Shown in pieces: positions 28,027-36,793 of a DNA stretch of 64,000 bases. The stretch is from positions 62,001 to 126,000 of the forward strand of contig JAFEFU010000012.1 of the NCBI GenBank assembly GCA_018240425.1, written 5' to 3'. The DNA is from Pseudomonadota bacterium (GTDB taxonomy: Bacteria; Pseudomonadota; Alphaproteobacteria; Rhodobacterales; Rhodobacteraceae). A program made the position numbers and the translations under genes. Under the pieces are notes generated by a model. That model was not told where the DNA came from. It saw nothing but the letters and a program-made list of their open reading frames with translations, and searched no databases. Each line of letters begins with the position of its first letter. Position 1 is the first letter of the stretch.

Positions 28027-28929
28027 ATGAGTCTGGCCGTGGAACTGCCGCGCAAGACGCGCGAACTGCACAATCATCATTTCGATTCGACGGTCTGGAA
28101 CGGCTTTCCGTTCCGCGACGACGACATCGTCATCGCCACCTATGCGAAATCCGGCACGACATGGATGCAGCAGATCGTCAGCCAGCTGATCTTCGACGGG
28201 GCCGAGGGCCTGCCGGTGGCGGAGATGTCGCCCTGGCTGGACCTGCGCGTCCCGCCCAAGGAGGTGAAGCTGCCGGCGGTCGCCGCCCAGACCCACCGGC
28301 GGTTCCTGAAGACGCACCTGCCGGTCGATGCGCTCGTCTTCTCGCCGAAGGCCAGGTACATCTACATCGGCCGCGACGGGCGCGATGTCATGTGGTCCAT
28401 GCACAACCACCACATCACCGCCAATGCAGGCTGGTATGACGCGCTGAACAACACGCCCGGCCTTGTCGGCCCGCCGATAGGCCCGCCGCCCGCCGATCCG
28501 GCCGAGTATTTCACCACCTGGCTTCGCCAGGACGGATTCCCGCTCTGGCCCTTCTGGGAGAACGTGCGCAGCTGGTGGGCGATCCGCGACCTGCCGAACG
28601 TGCATCTGGTGCATTTCGCCGACCTCAAGCGCGACCTCGCGGGCGAGATCCGAAAGATCGCCGGCTTTCTGGGCATCAGGCCCGATGCGGCCCACTGGGA
28701 GGACATCCTGCGCCATTGCTCGTTCGACTACATGAAGACCAATGCCACCGCCTCGGTGCCGCTTGGCGGAGCCTTCTGGGATGGCGGCGCCCAGACCTTC
28801 ATCCACAAGGGCGTCAACGGGCGCTGGACGGAAAGCCTCGATCCTGCGGTATCGCGCGAGTACGAGGCGCGGGCGCTGGCCGAGCTTGGCCCCGAGGCCG
28901 CGGGCTGGCTGGCGAACGGTTCGGGCTGA
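28027..28929 (+). CDS. PAPS-dependent sulfotransferase (cytosolic type)
   Basis: A 300-residue Sulfotransfer_1 enzyme that moves sulfate from PAPS to a hydroxyl or amine acceptor. The 5'-phosphosulfate loop Y39-A-K-S-G-T-T-W46 (P-loop-like) sits near the N-terminus; the R-D-G-R-D-V 3'-phosphate segment (3'-PB) and F-I-H-K-G-V-N-G-R-W near the C-terminus (PAPS-binding motif) follow. No membrane segments. The acceptor is unknown; small hydroxylated metabolites or lipids are likely. It sits 98 bp upstream of a DMT exporter, which may export the product (inference). Confidence 0.85.
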   Translation: MSLAVELPRKTRELHNHHFDSTVWNGFPFRDDDIVIATYAKSGTTWMQQIVSQLIFDGAEGLPVAEMSPWLDLRVPPKEVKLPAVAAQTHRRFLKTHLPVDALVFSPKARYIYIGRDGRDVMWSMHNHHITANAGWYDALNNTPGLVGPPIGPPPADPAEYFTTWLRQDGFPLWPFWENVRSWWAIRDLPNVHLVHFADLKRDLAGEIRKIAGFLGIRPDAAHWEDILRHCSFDYMKTNATASVPLGGAFWDGGAQTFIHKGVNGRWTESLDPAVSREYEARALAELGPEAAGWLANGSG

Positions 28930-29016
28930 CGGCGCGCGCTGACGGGGCAGGGCGTCGCGGCACGGCTTGACATTGGCGGGCGCGCAGACTTGGTTGCCCG
29001 TCAGCAGGAGCCGCCG

Positions 29017-29850
29017 TTGACAGCATCCGTATTCTTCCTCGTCCTCTGCGCGGCGGCGCTTCATGCCGGCTGGAATGCCATCGTCAAGGGCTCGGGCGAC
29101 AAGTTCGCGGCGGCGGTCGGCATCTGCCTGTCGGCTGCGCTCATCGCCTTGGCCGCGCTGCCCTTCGTCGCCGCACCGGCGCGAGTGAGCTGGCCCTACA
29201 TCAGCGCCTCGATGGTCCTGCAGACCACTTATTTTTCACTGGTGGCGGCGGCCTACGGGCGCGCGGACATGAGCCTTGCCTATCCGGTGATGCGCGGCGG
29301 CGCGCCGATGATCGTGGCGCTGGCCTCGGGCGTCCTCTTCGGAGAACGCCTGCCCGCAGCCGGCTGGCTGGGTGTGGCGCTGATCTCGGGCGGCATCCTG
29401 TCGCTGGCGCTGGTCGGGCGCCACGGGTCGCGGACCGGGCTGGGGCTCGCGCTTCTGAACACCTGCGTGATCGCCACCTACACGCTGACCGACGCGGCGG
29501 GGGTGCGGCTTTCAGGCGCTCCGATCGGCTATACGCTTTGGGTCTGCATCGTGACCGCGCCGCCGGTCATGGCGCTGGCGCTCTGGCGGCGCGGGCCGGC
29601 GCTGATCGGCCAGCTGGCGCGGAACTGGCGCGACGGGCTGATCGGCGGCTTCGGCACCATGACCTCTTATGGTGTGGCGCTCTGGGCGATGACGCTGGCG
29701 CCGGTGGCGATGGTGGCGGCGCTGCGCGAGACCTCGATCCTGTTCGCCACCGGGATTTCGGCGCTGGTCCTGGGCGAAAAGGTGGGCCTGCCGCGCGTCG
29801 GCGCCGTTCTCCTGATCGCCGCCGGTGCCGCCACCCTACGCCTCGTCTGA
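29017..29850 (+). CDS. EamA/DMT superfamily transporter
   Basis: A 277-residue integral membrane protein with ten predicted hydrophobic spans arranged as two EamA repeats, the drug/metabolite exporter type. The best start is TTG at 29017, which follows CAGGAG (29005-29010) at 6-bp spacing; a TTG at 28990 would add nine residues without a site. The second repeat ends with the L-V-L-G-E-K-V-G-L-P-R signature common in the family. The end overlaps the convergent epimerase gene by 15 bp. Confidence 0.8.
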   Translation: MTASVFFLVLCAAALHAGWNAIVKGSGDKFAAAVGICLSAALIALAALPFVAAPARVSWPYISASMVLQTTYFSLVAAAYGRADMSLAYPVMRGGAPMIVALASGVLFGERLPAAGWLGVALISGGILSLALVGRHGSRTGLGLALLNTCVIATYTLTDAAGVRLSGAPIGYTLWVCIVTAPPVMALALWRRGPALIGQLARNWRDGLIGGFGTMTSYGVALWAMTLAPVAMVAALRETSILFATGISALVLGEKVGLPRVGAVLLIAAGAATLRLV

Positions 29851-30693
29851 CGAAAGAAGCGCCGCCAGCCCCTCGCGGTAGGTCGGGAAGGCCAACCGCA
29901 CCCCCAGTTCGCGCCGGATGCGGTCGTTCCTGACCCGTTTCGATTCCGAATAGAAGCTGCGCGCCAGATCGCTCATCCTTGCCTCTTCGAACCGGACCGC
30001 GGGCGGATCGGGCAGGCCCAGCAGCCGCGCGGCGTGGCGGAGCACATCCTCGGGGGGCGAGGGCTCGTCGTCGCAGACGTTGTAGGCCCGCCCCGGCGCC
30101 GGTGCGGCCATCGAGACGGCAAGCACCGCCGCCAGATCGTCGACATGGATGCGACTCATGTACTGGCCGTCCTTGACGATCAGCCGCGCCGTCCCGTCGC
30201 GCACCTTCGCGAACGGTCCGCGCCCGGGGCCATAGATGCCGGCCAGGCGGAAGACGTGCAGCGGCAGGTCCGGAACCGCGCGCCACTGGTCCTCGGCCAG
30301 CTTGCGCCAGCGGCCGCGCTCGGTCGAGGGCGTCAGGGGCGTGTCCTCGTCGACCCAGGCGCCGCGATGGTCGCCGTAAACCCCGGTGGTCGAGAGATAG
30401 CCCGCCCATCGAAGGTGGGCGGCGGCCTGCGCGATCCCGTCCCGGTGGCAGGCCAGGACCGGATCGCCATCCGCCCCCGCCCCGATCGAGGCCAGAAGAT
30501 GCGTCGCGCGCCGCAGGGCCGGGGCAAGGGCGGTTCCCGGCCAGATCAGCGGCTCGATCCCGGCCGCCGCCAGCCGGGCGGCCTTGTCGGGGCTGCGGGT
30601 GGTGCCGATCACCTGCCAGCCCCCGGGCAGAAGGCGGCGGGCCAGGGCCTGCGCGGTATAGCCCATGCCGAGAACGAAAAGAGTGCGTGTCAT
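29836..30693 (-). CDS. NAD(P)-dependent epimerase/dehydratase (SDR, YeeZ-like)
   Basis: A 285-residue extended-SDR protein with the nucleotide motif L-G-M-G-Y-T-A near the N-terminus (the G-x-G-Y variation of YeeZ-like proteins, replacing GxxGxxG), a catalytic-like L-S-T-T-G-V-Y-G-D segment with the Tyr, and an H-V-F-R-L-A-G-I-Y-G-P-G-R-G stretch. These proteins are predicted nucleoside-diphosphate sugar or NAD(P)-linked reductases with unknown substrates. Its 3' end overlaps the DMT gene by 15 bp on the opposite strand. Confidence 0.75.
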   Translation of the reverse strand: MTRTLFVLGMGYTAQALARRLLPGGWQVIGTTRSPDKAARLAAAGIEPLIWPGTALAPALRRATHLLASIGAGADGDPVLACHRDGIAQAAAHLRWAGYLSTTGVYGDHRGAWVDEDTPLTPSTERGRWRKLAEDQWRAVPDLPLHVFRLAGIYGPGRGPFAKVRDGTARLIVKDGQYMSRIHVDDLAAVLAVSMAAPAPGRAYNVCDDEPSPPEDVLRHAARLLGLPDPPAVRFEEARMSDLARSFYSESKRVRNDRIRRELGVRLAFPTYREGLAALLSSDEA

Positions 30694-30744
30694 GGCGGGA
30701 CTATTCCGCGCAGCGGGCCAAAGGGCAAGGGCGGCGGGGCGGTC

Positions 30745-31050
30745 TCAGTCCGCCTTCGGCGCCGCCCGGTCCACATGTCCAAGATCGCGGGCGGGATCGA
30801 TGCGGTCACGCACCATCTGTTTCAGCGCCTTCACGTCGGGAAATCCGCCGTCGCGCTTTCGCTCCCAGATCAGGGCGCCGTCCAGACGGATCTCGAACAC
30901 ACCGCCGGTGCCGGGGCGCAGCGTCACCCCGCCCAGGTCGGTGCCGAAGGTCTGCAACAGTTCCTGCGCCATCCAGGCCGAGCGCAAGAGCCAGTTGCAC
31001 TGGGTGCAGTAGGTCAGCGAGATCAGCGGCGCCTTGCCGGTTTCGGTCAT
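30745..31050 (-). CDS. SelT/SelW/SelH family redox protein
   Basis: A 101-residue thioredoxin-like protein of the Rdx (SelW) family. The redox motif is C15-T-Q-C18, with cysteine in place of the selenocysteine found in some relatives. The conserved G-T-G-G-V-F-E-I segment and the W-E-R-K-R-D-G-G-F-P motif are both visible. The role is redox regulation or defence; the partner is unknown. The ATG at 31048-31050 follows AGGATGCCAGAGA. Divergent from the small membrane-protein gene upstream. Confidence 0.85.
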   Translation of the reverse strand: MTETGKAPLISLTYCTQCNWLLRSAWMAQELLQTFGTDLGGVTLRPGTGGVFEIRLDGALIWERKRDGGFPDVKALKQMVRDRIDPARDLGHVDRAAPKAD

Positions 31051-31171
31051 TCTCTGGCATCCTTTCGCCCTGCAGGGCCTGCCCCGCCCGACAATCCCGC
31101 CGCCAAGGCTGGATTGTCCAATCCTTGCCACAAATGATTGCCGCCGCGAACGCGCCGGATCAATTGGGGTT

Positions 31172-31199
31172 TTGCGCCGGGAATCGACCGTGCTAGACA
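31172..31199 (+). promoter_or_regulatory. Putative promoter of the small membrane protein/sulfotransferase operon
   Basis: TTGCGC at 31172-31177 and TAGACA at 31194-31199, spaced 16 bp, lie in the divergent region about 80 bp upstream of the next ATG. A weak match to sigma-70; offered as the best candidate in the 227-bp gap. Confidence 0.35.
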
Positions 31200-31277
31200 G
31201 GGCATATCACTGGAAACGCCGGGACTCCCGTCCTCGGGGTGACGCCGCCGATGCGGCCAAAATAGGTCTGACCAGCA

Positions 31278-31502
31278 ATGAACAGGATCGCAATTCTTGC
31301 CGCGGCCGCACTGGCGCTCTACCCGGTGGCGGCGCTGGCCTACATCGGCCCCGGCGTGGGCGCGGGCGCCTTCGGGGCCATCATCGGGGTGATCGGCTCG
31401 ATCTTCCTGGCGATCTTCGCTGTCGTCTGGTACCCGATCAAGCGCCTCATCAAGGGCAAGAAGAAGCCGTCCGCCGGCGCCGCGAAGGCCAAAGCCGACT
31501 GA
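31278..31502 (+). CDS. Small membrane protein of unknown function (74 aa)
   Basis: A 74-residue protein with an N-terminal hydrophobic signal (I-A-I-L-A-A-A-A-L-A-L), a Gly-rich span (Y-I-G-P-G-V-G-A-G-A-F-G-A-I-I-G-V-I-G-S) likely to be a membrane helix, and a basic cytoplasmic tail (K-R-L-I-K-G-K-K-K). I recognise no family. Its TGA overlaps the ATG of the sulfotransferase (TGATG), so it is an obligate partner of that gene in expression. The Gly-zipper look would allow oligomerisation in the membrane. Confidence 0.7.
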   Translation: MNRIAILAAAALALYPVAALAYIGPGVGAGAFGAIIGVIGSIFLAIFAVVWYPIKRLIKGKKKPSAGAAKAKAD

Positions 31503-32905
31503 TGCTGTTCTGGATACTGGTGGTCGGCGCGGCGCTTGCGGCCAGCGAGGCGTTCCTGCGCCTGCCGATCATGTCACAGATTGCGGCGGTGGGGGGACAC
31601 GCGCAAAAGGCGATGCGGGTGCTGCGCTCGGCGCGGATTTCCGACCACTGGAAGGAACGGGTGCTGCCCGCCTATGCGCTGAGGATCGGCACCGGATCCG
31701 TCGTCTTCTTCCTGCTTCTGTGCACGGCGCTCCTGCCGGTGCTGCTGGCCGGGCTGCTTTACTCCGGTGGTCTTGTCGCCTGGGCCGAGGCGCTGATGCG
31801 GCCCCTGGTCATCCTGGTCCTGTGCGTGGTGTCGCTGGCCTATATCTGGCTCAGACAGAAAGCGCCGGCCAAGGCGTCGGTCTCGGACTATTCGGCCCTT
31901 GACCAGACCCTGCACCGGCTGGCGCTCGGCTCGGCCCCGGTCGCCGAAATGACCCATGACATCGAACGCGGGATGTTCCTGAAATCCGCGCCCGAGGACG
32001 AGGGCCGCCATGTGTTCGTGACCGGCCTGGCGCGGGCCGGGACCACCATCCTCATGCGCGAGATCCACCGCACCGGCCAGTTCGGATCGCTGACCTATGC
32101 CGACATGCCCTTCGTCCTGGCGCCGAACCTCTGGGCGCGGCTGTCGTCGAAGGGCGCAAAGCCCGGCCCACGGGCCGAGCGCGCCCACGGCGACGGGATC
32201 GAGGTCGACACCCAAAGTCCCGAGGCACTGGACGAGGTCTATTGGCGCATCTTCGATGGCGCTTCCTACATCCGCCCCGACGGGCTGGTCCCCCACGCGC
32301 CCGACCCCGACCTGATCGCCGGCTACCGCGATCTGATCCGCCTGGTCCTGCGCAAGACCGGGACGGCGCGCTATGTCTGCAAGAACAACAACAACATCCT
32401 CAGGATCGGCAGCCTGGCCGCCGCGATGCCAGATGCGCAGTTCCTGGTGCCGCTGCGCGACCCGCTGACCCATGCCGCGAGCCTCCTGACCCAGCACCAG
32501 CGCTTCCTGAACTCGGACCCGTTCGTGCGCGACTACATGACCTGGCTCGGCCATCATGAATTCGGCGCCACCCACCGGCCCTTCCTGTTCGGCGACCGGC
32601 CCGAGGGCGATCCGCTGACGCTCGACTACTGGCTGCGGGTCTGGATCGCCGCCTACGGCGCGCTCGACCTGGCCGAGGCGGGGGCGGCGAACATCTGCTT
32701 CGTGCCCTACGAGCCCCTCGGCGCCGACCCGGCGGTCTGGCAGGCGGTTGCGCGCAGGATCGGGGTCGAGCCGCGTGCCGCCGCCGAACTGCGCAGCGTC
32801 ACCGAAAAGCCGCCGGGCGCCCATGATCCGGCGCTGGCGGCGACGGCCCGCGCCCTTCATGCCCGCCTGACCCCGCGCGGATTTGCAAAGCTCGGCCTGC
32901 GCTGA
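31502..32905 (+). CDS. Membrane-anchored sulfotransferase family protein
   Basis: A 467-residue protein with hydrophobic spans at the N-terminus (residues 1-20, about 65-85 and 95-115) followed by a cytosolic sulfotransferase-type P-loop domain: F-V-T-G-L-A-R-A-G-T-T-I near residue 174, where G-x-A-R-x-G-T-T replaces the usual P-loop, and L-V-P-L-R-D-P-L-T-H-A further on, the phosphate-binding arginine segment. The acceptor is unknown; envelope polysaccharide or lipid is plausible because of the anchor. It is coupled to the 74-residue protein by a TGATG overlap. A second sulfotransferase lies 2.6 kb upstream. Confidence 0.75.
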   Translation: MLFWILVVGAALAASEAFLRLPIMSQIAAVGGHAQKAMRVLRSARISDHWKERVLPAYALRIGTGSVVFFLLLCTALLPVLLAGLLYSGGLVAWAEALMRPLVILVLCVVSLAYIWLRQKAPAKASVSDYSALDQTLHRLALGSAPVAEMTHDIERGMFLKSAPEDEGRHVFVTGLARAGTTILMREIHRTGQFGSLTYADMPFVLAPNLWARLSSKGAKPGPRAERAHGDGIEVDTQSPEALDEVYWRIFDGASYIRPDGLVPHAPDPDLIAGYRDLIRLVLRKTGTARYVCKNNNNILRIGSLAAAMPDAQFLVPLRDPLTHAASLLTQHQRFLNSDPFVRDYMTWLGHHEFGATHRPFLFGDRPEGDPLTLDYWLRVWIAAYGALDLAEAGAANICFVPYEPLGADPAVWQAVARRIGVEPRAAAELRSVTEKPPGAHDPALAATARALHARLTPRGFAKLGLR

Positions 32906-33002
32906 CCGGGCTAACAGGGCGTCATGAAACCGTCGTGATCCCCTGCGAGAGCAGGCCGCAGGCGATGCTTGCACTGGCGCGGGCCATCTGCCAGATTTCG
33001 GC

Positions 33003-33194
33003 ATGAAACACGAAACCCCTCCCCTTCCGTCATGGCCCGAGGCCGCGCCGCGTCTGGTGGCGGTAGCGGCGGGCCGCGCGCTGCTGGCCAAGGCCGCCAA
33101 CGTCCTGGCCCTTGTCTACATCCCCGAGCTGCGTCTGTCCGACCTTGGCCTTGTCGATGTGGGCCGCTACCAGTTCACCTCCCTTACCGAATGA
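33003..33194 (+). CDS. Small hypothetical protein upstream of amn
   Basis: A 63-residue frame with high GC at the third codon position, like true genes here, and an ATGA overlap with the amn start. It begins M-K-H-E-T-P-P-L-P-S-W-P-E, has an Ala-rich helix (A-A-G-R-A-L-L-A-K-A-A-N-V-L-A-L-V-Y) and no motif I recognise. No strong ribosome site precedes the ATG. Coding status is likely but not proven. Confidence 0.5.
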   Translation: MKHETPPLPSWPEAAPRLVAVAAGRALLAKAANVLALVYIPELRLSDLGLVDVGRYQFTSLTE

Positions 33195-34663
33195 TCGAAA
33201 TGTCCTACCTGTCCCCGCGCACCCCGGCCCCCGAGGCCTTTCACGATGCCGAAGCGGCGGTCTCGCGGCTCGAGGCGCTCTATTTCCAGGCCACCCATTT
33301 CCTGGCCGGCCACTTCGCGCGAACCCTGAAGGGCGAACGGCCGCCCACGCCGGTGCGCGCCTATTACCCCGAGGTGCGCATCACCACGACCAGCCATGCG
33401 GGGACCGACAATCGCCTGAGCTACGGCCATCTGCCCGTGCCGGGAACCTATGTCGCCACCATCACCCGGCCCGACCTCTTCCGGCACTATCTGGTGCAGC
33501 AGCTTGACCTTCTGATGCGCAACCACGGGGTGGCGGTCGAGGTCGGCCCCAGCCTGACGCCGATGCCGCTGCATTTTGCCATGACGCTGAACCCCGATTT
33601 CGCGGTTCCGCAGGAAAGCGTGCTGGACTTTCCCTTGCGCGATATCTTCGACGTGCCCGACCTGACCACGACCAACGACGATATCGTCAACGGCACCGCG
33701 CGGCCGAACCCGGACGGATCGGGCCATCTCGCGCCCTTCACAGCGCAGCGGATCGACTATTCGCTGGCGCGGCTGTCGCACTATACCGCGACCGCGCCCG
33801 AGCATTTCCAGAACCACGTCCTCTTCACCAACTACCAGTTCTACGTCGACGAGTTCGAGAACTTCGCCCGCAAGGCCCTGTCCGATCCGGCCTCGGGCTA
33901 CACCAGCTTTGTCGGGCCCGGCAATACCGAGATCACCGCCGCGGACGGGGTCATGCCCGACCTGCCCCGCCTGCCGCAGATGCCGACCTATCACCTGAAG
34001 CGGCGCGGCGGGCAGGGGATCACGCTGGTCAACATCGGGGTCGGCCCGTCGAACGCCAAGACCGCGACCGACCATATCGCGGTGCTGCGCCCCCATGCCT
34101 GGCTGATGGTCGGCCATTGCGCCGGGCTGAGGAACTCGCAGTCCCTGGGCGATTTCGTCCTTGCCCACGCCTATGTCCGCGAGGATCACGTCCTTGACGC
34201 CGACCTGCCGATATGGGTGCCGATCCCGCCGCTTGCCGAAATCCAGATCGCGCTTCAGGAGGCGGTCGCCGAGGTGACCGAATTGGAGGGCTACGAGCTG
34301 AAGCGCATCATGCGCACCGGCACCGTTGCCACCATCGACAACCGCAACTGGGAACTCCGCGACAAGTCCGGCCCGGTCCAGCGCCTGTCGCAGTCGCGCG
34401 CCATCGCGCTCGACATGGAAAGCGCCACGATCGCCGCCAACGGTTTCCGCTTCCGCGTTCCCTACGGCACGCTTCTGTGCGTGTCCGACAAGCCCCTGCA
34501 CGGCGAGTTGAAACTGCCCGGCATGGCCACCGAATTCTACCGCACCCAGGTCAGCCGCCACCTTCTGATCGGCGTGCGCGCAATGGAAAGGCTGCGCGAC
34601 ATGCCGCTGGAACGCATCCACAGCCGCAAACTTCGTAGCTTTGAGGAAACAGCCTTCCTCTGA
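33191..34663 (+). CDS. amn: AMP nucleosidase
   Basis: A 490-residue enzyme that hydrolyses AMP to adenine and ribose-5-phosphate, adjusting the adenylate pool and feeding purine salvage. The N-terminal regulatory part and the C-terminal nucleoside-phosphorylase-like catalytic domain are complete: I-N-I-G-V-G-P-S-N-A-K-T-A-T-D-H then M-V-G-H-C-A-G-L-R, and A-I-A-L-D-M-E-S-A-T-I-A, the active-site M-E-S. Length matches E. coli Amn (484). The start is the ATG at 33191 overlapping the preceding small ORF; an alternative ATG at 33200 is also possible. Confidence 0.93.
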   Translation: MIEMSYLSPRTPAPEAFHDAEAAVSRLEALYFQATHFLAGHFARTLKGERPPTPVRAYYPEVRITTTSHAGTDNRLSYGHLPVPGTYVATITRPDLFRHYLVQQLDLLMRNHGVAVEVGPSLTPMPLHFAMTLNPDFAVPQESVLDFPLRDIFDVPDLTTTNDDIVNGTARPNPDGSGHLAPFTAQRIDYSLARLSHYTATAPEHFQNHVLFTNYQFYVDEFENFARKALSDPASGYTSFVGPGNTEITAADGVMPDLPRLPQMPTYHLKRRGGQGITLVNIGVGPSNAKTATDHIAVLRPHAWLMVGHCAGLRNSQSLGDFVLAHAYVREDHVLDADLPIWVPIPPLAEIQIALQEAVAEVTELEGYELKRIMRTGTVATIDNRNWELRDKSGPVQRLSQSRAIALDMESATIAANGFRFRVPYGTLLCVSDKPLHGELKLPGMATEFYRTQVSRHLLIGVRAMERLRDMPLERIHSRKLRSFEETAFL

Positions 34664-34790
34664 CCTGACGAAATGCCGCGCATATTGCGGAAAATCTCTT
34701 GCCTGCCCCGCAAAACAATGTGAAGCACCACCAGTGGCTGTGAAATGCCGATAATGACCCCCAAGAGACGGGGCCAGTGAGGAGACAGAC

Positions 34791-35078
34791 ATGTCCAAAC
34801 CCATGACCAAGACCCAGCTTGTCGCGGCGCTTGCCGATGCGATGGGCTCTGACAAGAAGACCGCCTCGGGCGCGCTGGACGCGATCGCCGATGTCGTCGC
34901 CCGCGAAGTCGCCAACGGCGGCGCAGTCACGCTGCCCGGGATCGGCAAGGTCGTGTGCCGCGCCCGCCCGGAGCGTCAGGTCCGCAATCCCGCCACCGGC
35001 GAAACCGTGACCAAGGCCGCCGACAAGGTCGTCAAGATCTCGATCGCCAAGTCGCTGAAGGACAGCGTCAACGGCTGA
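34791..35078 (+). CDS. HU/IHF-family DNA-binding protein
   Basis: A 95-residue nucleoid protein of the HU family: helix-rich N-terminus (T-K-T-Q-L-V-A-A-L-A-D-A), then the G-K-V-V-C-R-A-R-P-E-R-Q-V-R-N-P-A-T-G-E beta-arm, with N-P-A-T-G at the tip where HU inserts a proline into DNA. The tail (K-I-S-I-A-K-S-L-K-D-S-V-N-G) is shorter than in HupB. It differs from standard HU in the start (S-K-P-M), so it is a divergent HU-like paralogue. A TGA stop is followed by a terminator at 35109. Confidence 0.85.
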   Translation: MSKPMTKTQLVAALADAMGSDKKTASGALDAIADVVAREVANGGAVTLPGIGKVVCRARPERQVRNPATGETVTKAADKVVKISIAKSLKDSVNG

Positions 35079-35108
35079 CATCCGCGCGAACCGCGTGACG
35101 CCAGTGCC

Positions 35109-35133
35109 GGGCTGCCCTTCGGGCGGCCCTTTT
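35109..35133 (+). terminator. Rho-independent terminator after HU-like gene
   Basis: GGGCTGCCC and GGGCGGCCC (one G-T pair) around a TTC loop are followed by TTTT. It ends the HU-like transcript. Confidence 0.75.
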
Positions 35134-35186
35134 CCTTGACGCGGGTCCAGCCTTGCCAATGGCACGCGGGCGCCTGACGGGCGGCA

Positions 35187-36071
35187 TCAGAACCTGCGGA
35201 AGAAGTCCCAGATTTCATCAGGCGCCGAAATGTCGTGGTTCATCGGCCCGGCCAGCCAGCGCGGCAGGGCGGCACCCTTGCCCGGCCAGCCGTGGCCCCC
35301 GCCCTCGACCCGGTCGAGCCGCACCGGCGCCCGGCAGTCGCGCCCGGCCAGGCGGGCGACTGCCCCCGAGCGCCGCATTTCGGAAAGGCCCGTGCAGCCG
35401 TTCCGGCGCAGGAAGACCGCGACCGTGTCGTCGGCGGACCGGACCCGGTCACGCGCCCGTCCAAAGACCGTCACCCGCCCGCCGTCGTAGGGGACGACGG
35501 GATCGGCCGTCCCCTCGACGAGCAGGAACCCGAGCGGCGCGCCCGAGGCACAGTCGCGCTCCTGCGACAGGGGAAGCGTCATCGAGACCGGCGCGATCGC
35601 CCGGATCAGGCCTTTCGTCCGGCAGCCCAGCATGTAGCTTGCCTGCCCGCCGCGCGACACGCCGGTGGCGAAGATCCGGCGCCTGTCCACCACGTGATCG
35701 GCCGATACCCGTGCGATCAGGCCGGTGAGAAACCCCAGATCGTCGCGGCGCGGCGAAAGGCGCTCCGAGATCTCGCCGCTGCCCGTATCCCAGATGCGGC
35801 CGACCGCATCGGGATAAAGGACAAGAAAACCGTCGCGTTCGGCCAGTTCGTCAAAGCGCCCGCCGGTCGAGCGGCGCACCTCTGCCGCCGAGCCGCCACC
35901 GCCATGCAGGACAAGCACCAGCGGGCGCGGACCGTCCGGCAGGCGTTCGGGCACATAAAGGAGGTAGTCGCGCCGCGCGCCGTCAAAGGCCATCTGCAAC
36001 CGTTCGATGCCGGCCTCGGCCGGCTGCGACAACAAAAGGACGGACAGGGCCGCGTTCAGCAGGCGCATCAT
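35187..36071 (-). CDS. Secreted polyhydroxybutyrate-depolymerase-like esterase (LpqC family)
   Basis: A 294-residue alpha/beta hydrolase with a signal peptide (residues 1-20). The oxyanion region L-V-L-V-L-H-G-G-G-G-S and the nucleophile elbow G-V-S-R-G-G-Q (S in G-x-S-x-G-G) are clear; the Asp (T-A-D-P-V-V-P-Y) and His (G-G-G-H-G-W-P) of the triad follow. It fits the PHB-depolymerase/feruloyl-esterase-like family; the real ester substrate (storage polyester, plant ferulates or other) is not decided. Start is the first ATG of two (36069-36071). Confidence 0.83.
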   Translation of the reverse strand: MMRLLNAALSVLLLSQPAEAGIERLQMAFDGARRDYLLYVPERLPDGPRPLVLVLHGGGGSAAEVRRSTGGRFDELAERDGFLVLYPDAVGRIWDTGSGEISERLSPRRDDLGFLTGLIARVSADHVVDRRRIFATGVSRGGQASYMLGCRTKGLIRAIAPVSMTLPLSQERDCASGAPLGFLLVEGTADPVVPYDGGRVTVFGRARDRVRSADDTVAVFLRRNGCTGLSEMRRSGAVARLAGRDCRAPVRLDRVEGGGHGWPGKGAALPRWLAGPMNHDISAPDEIWDFFRRF

Positions 36072-36127
36072 GGTTCCTCCGCACTGACCTTCTGCCTATA
36101 CGGCGGGGGCGGCGGTTTCCGTCGCCG

Positions 36128-36793
36128 TCACCAGTCGGCGGGCCGGGCCTGCAACTCGCGCGCCAGGTCGCGCAACCAGCGCCGCATTGCCTCGGCCCGC
36201 TCGGCAGCCAGTTTGCGACCGGTCGCGGTCAGCATCCCCTCGGGCAGTTTCAACAGCTTGACGGCGAAATGATCGAGCGCATAGGCACGGTCGTCTGCGG
36301 CGCGGTCGCGGGCGAAGGGATCGTCGGCGTCAAACAGCGGCCGGCCCAGCGCCCCGGCCACGGCAAAGCAGCGGGCGATGCCGATGGCGCCCAGCGCCTC
36401 GATCCGGTCGGCGTCGCGCAGGATCGCCGCTTCGGGCAAAAGCGGCTCTATCCCGGCCGAATAGCTGTGCGCCTCGATGGCGTGACGCGCCACCGCGATC
36501 TCGCGCGCAGCGAAGCCCAGGGCCTCCATCACCGGCCCGGCTGCGGTCGCCGACAGGGCCGAGGCCCGCGCCCGATCGGGATGGTCCTTGGGCAGGGTGA
36601 CCAGGTCGTGCAGATAGGCCGCCGCCATCAGCACCGGCGAGGGGTCGTGCCCCTCGCCCAGCGCGATGGCGCGGGCGTTCATCCACACCCGGTCGGCATG
36701 GGCAAGGTCATGGGCGGCATCGCCGCCGCCGTCCTCGAGCACCTGCGCCAGCGCCGCGCGCAGGTTGCGCCGCAGGTCGCTGGTCAGGCTCAC
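36128..36793 (-). CDS. HD-domain phosphohydrolase
   Basis: A 221-residue HD-superfamily metal-dependent phosphohydrolase (YedJ-like). The motif is H28..H32, then the H62-D63 doublet in Y-L-H-D-L-V, and a later D-A-D-R-I-E-A-L. Substrate is unknown; such proteins act on nucleotides. Its ATG overlaps the stop of aroC by 4 bp, so it is expressed with aroC, and lies head-to-tail after it. Confidence 0.83.
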   Translation of the reverse strand: MSLTSDLRRNLRAALAQVLEDGGGDAAHDLAHADRVWMNARAIALGEGHDPSPVLMAAAYLHDLVTLPKDHPDRARASALSATAAGPVMEALGFAAREIAVARHAIEAHSYSAGIEPLLPEAAILRDADRIEALGAIGIARCFAVAGALGRPLFDADDPFARDRAADDRAYALDHFAVKLLKLPEGMLTATGRKLAAERAEAMRRWLRDLARELQARPADW

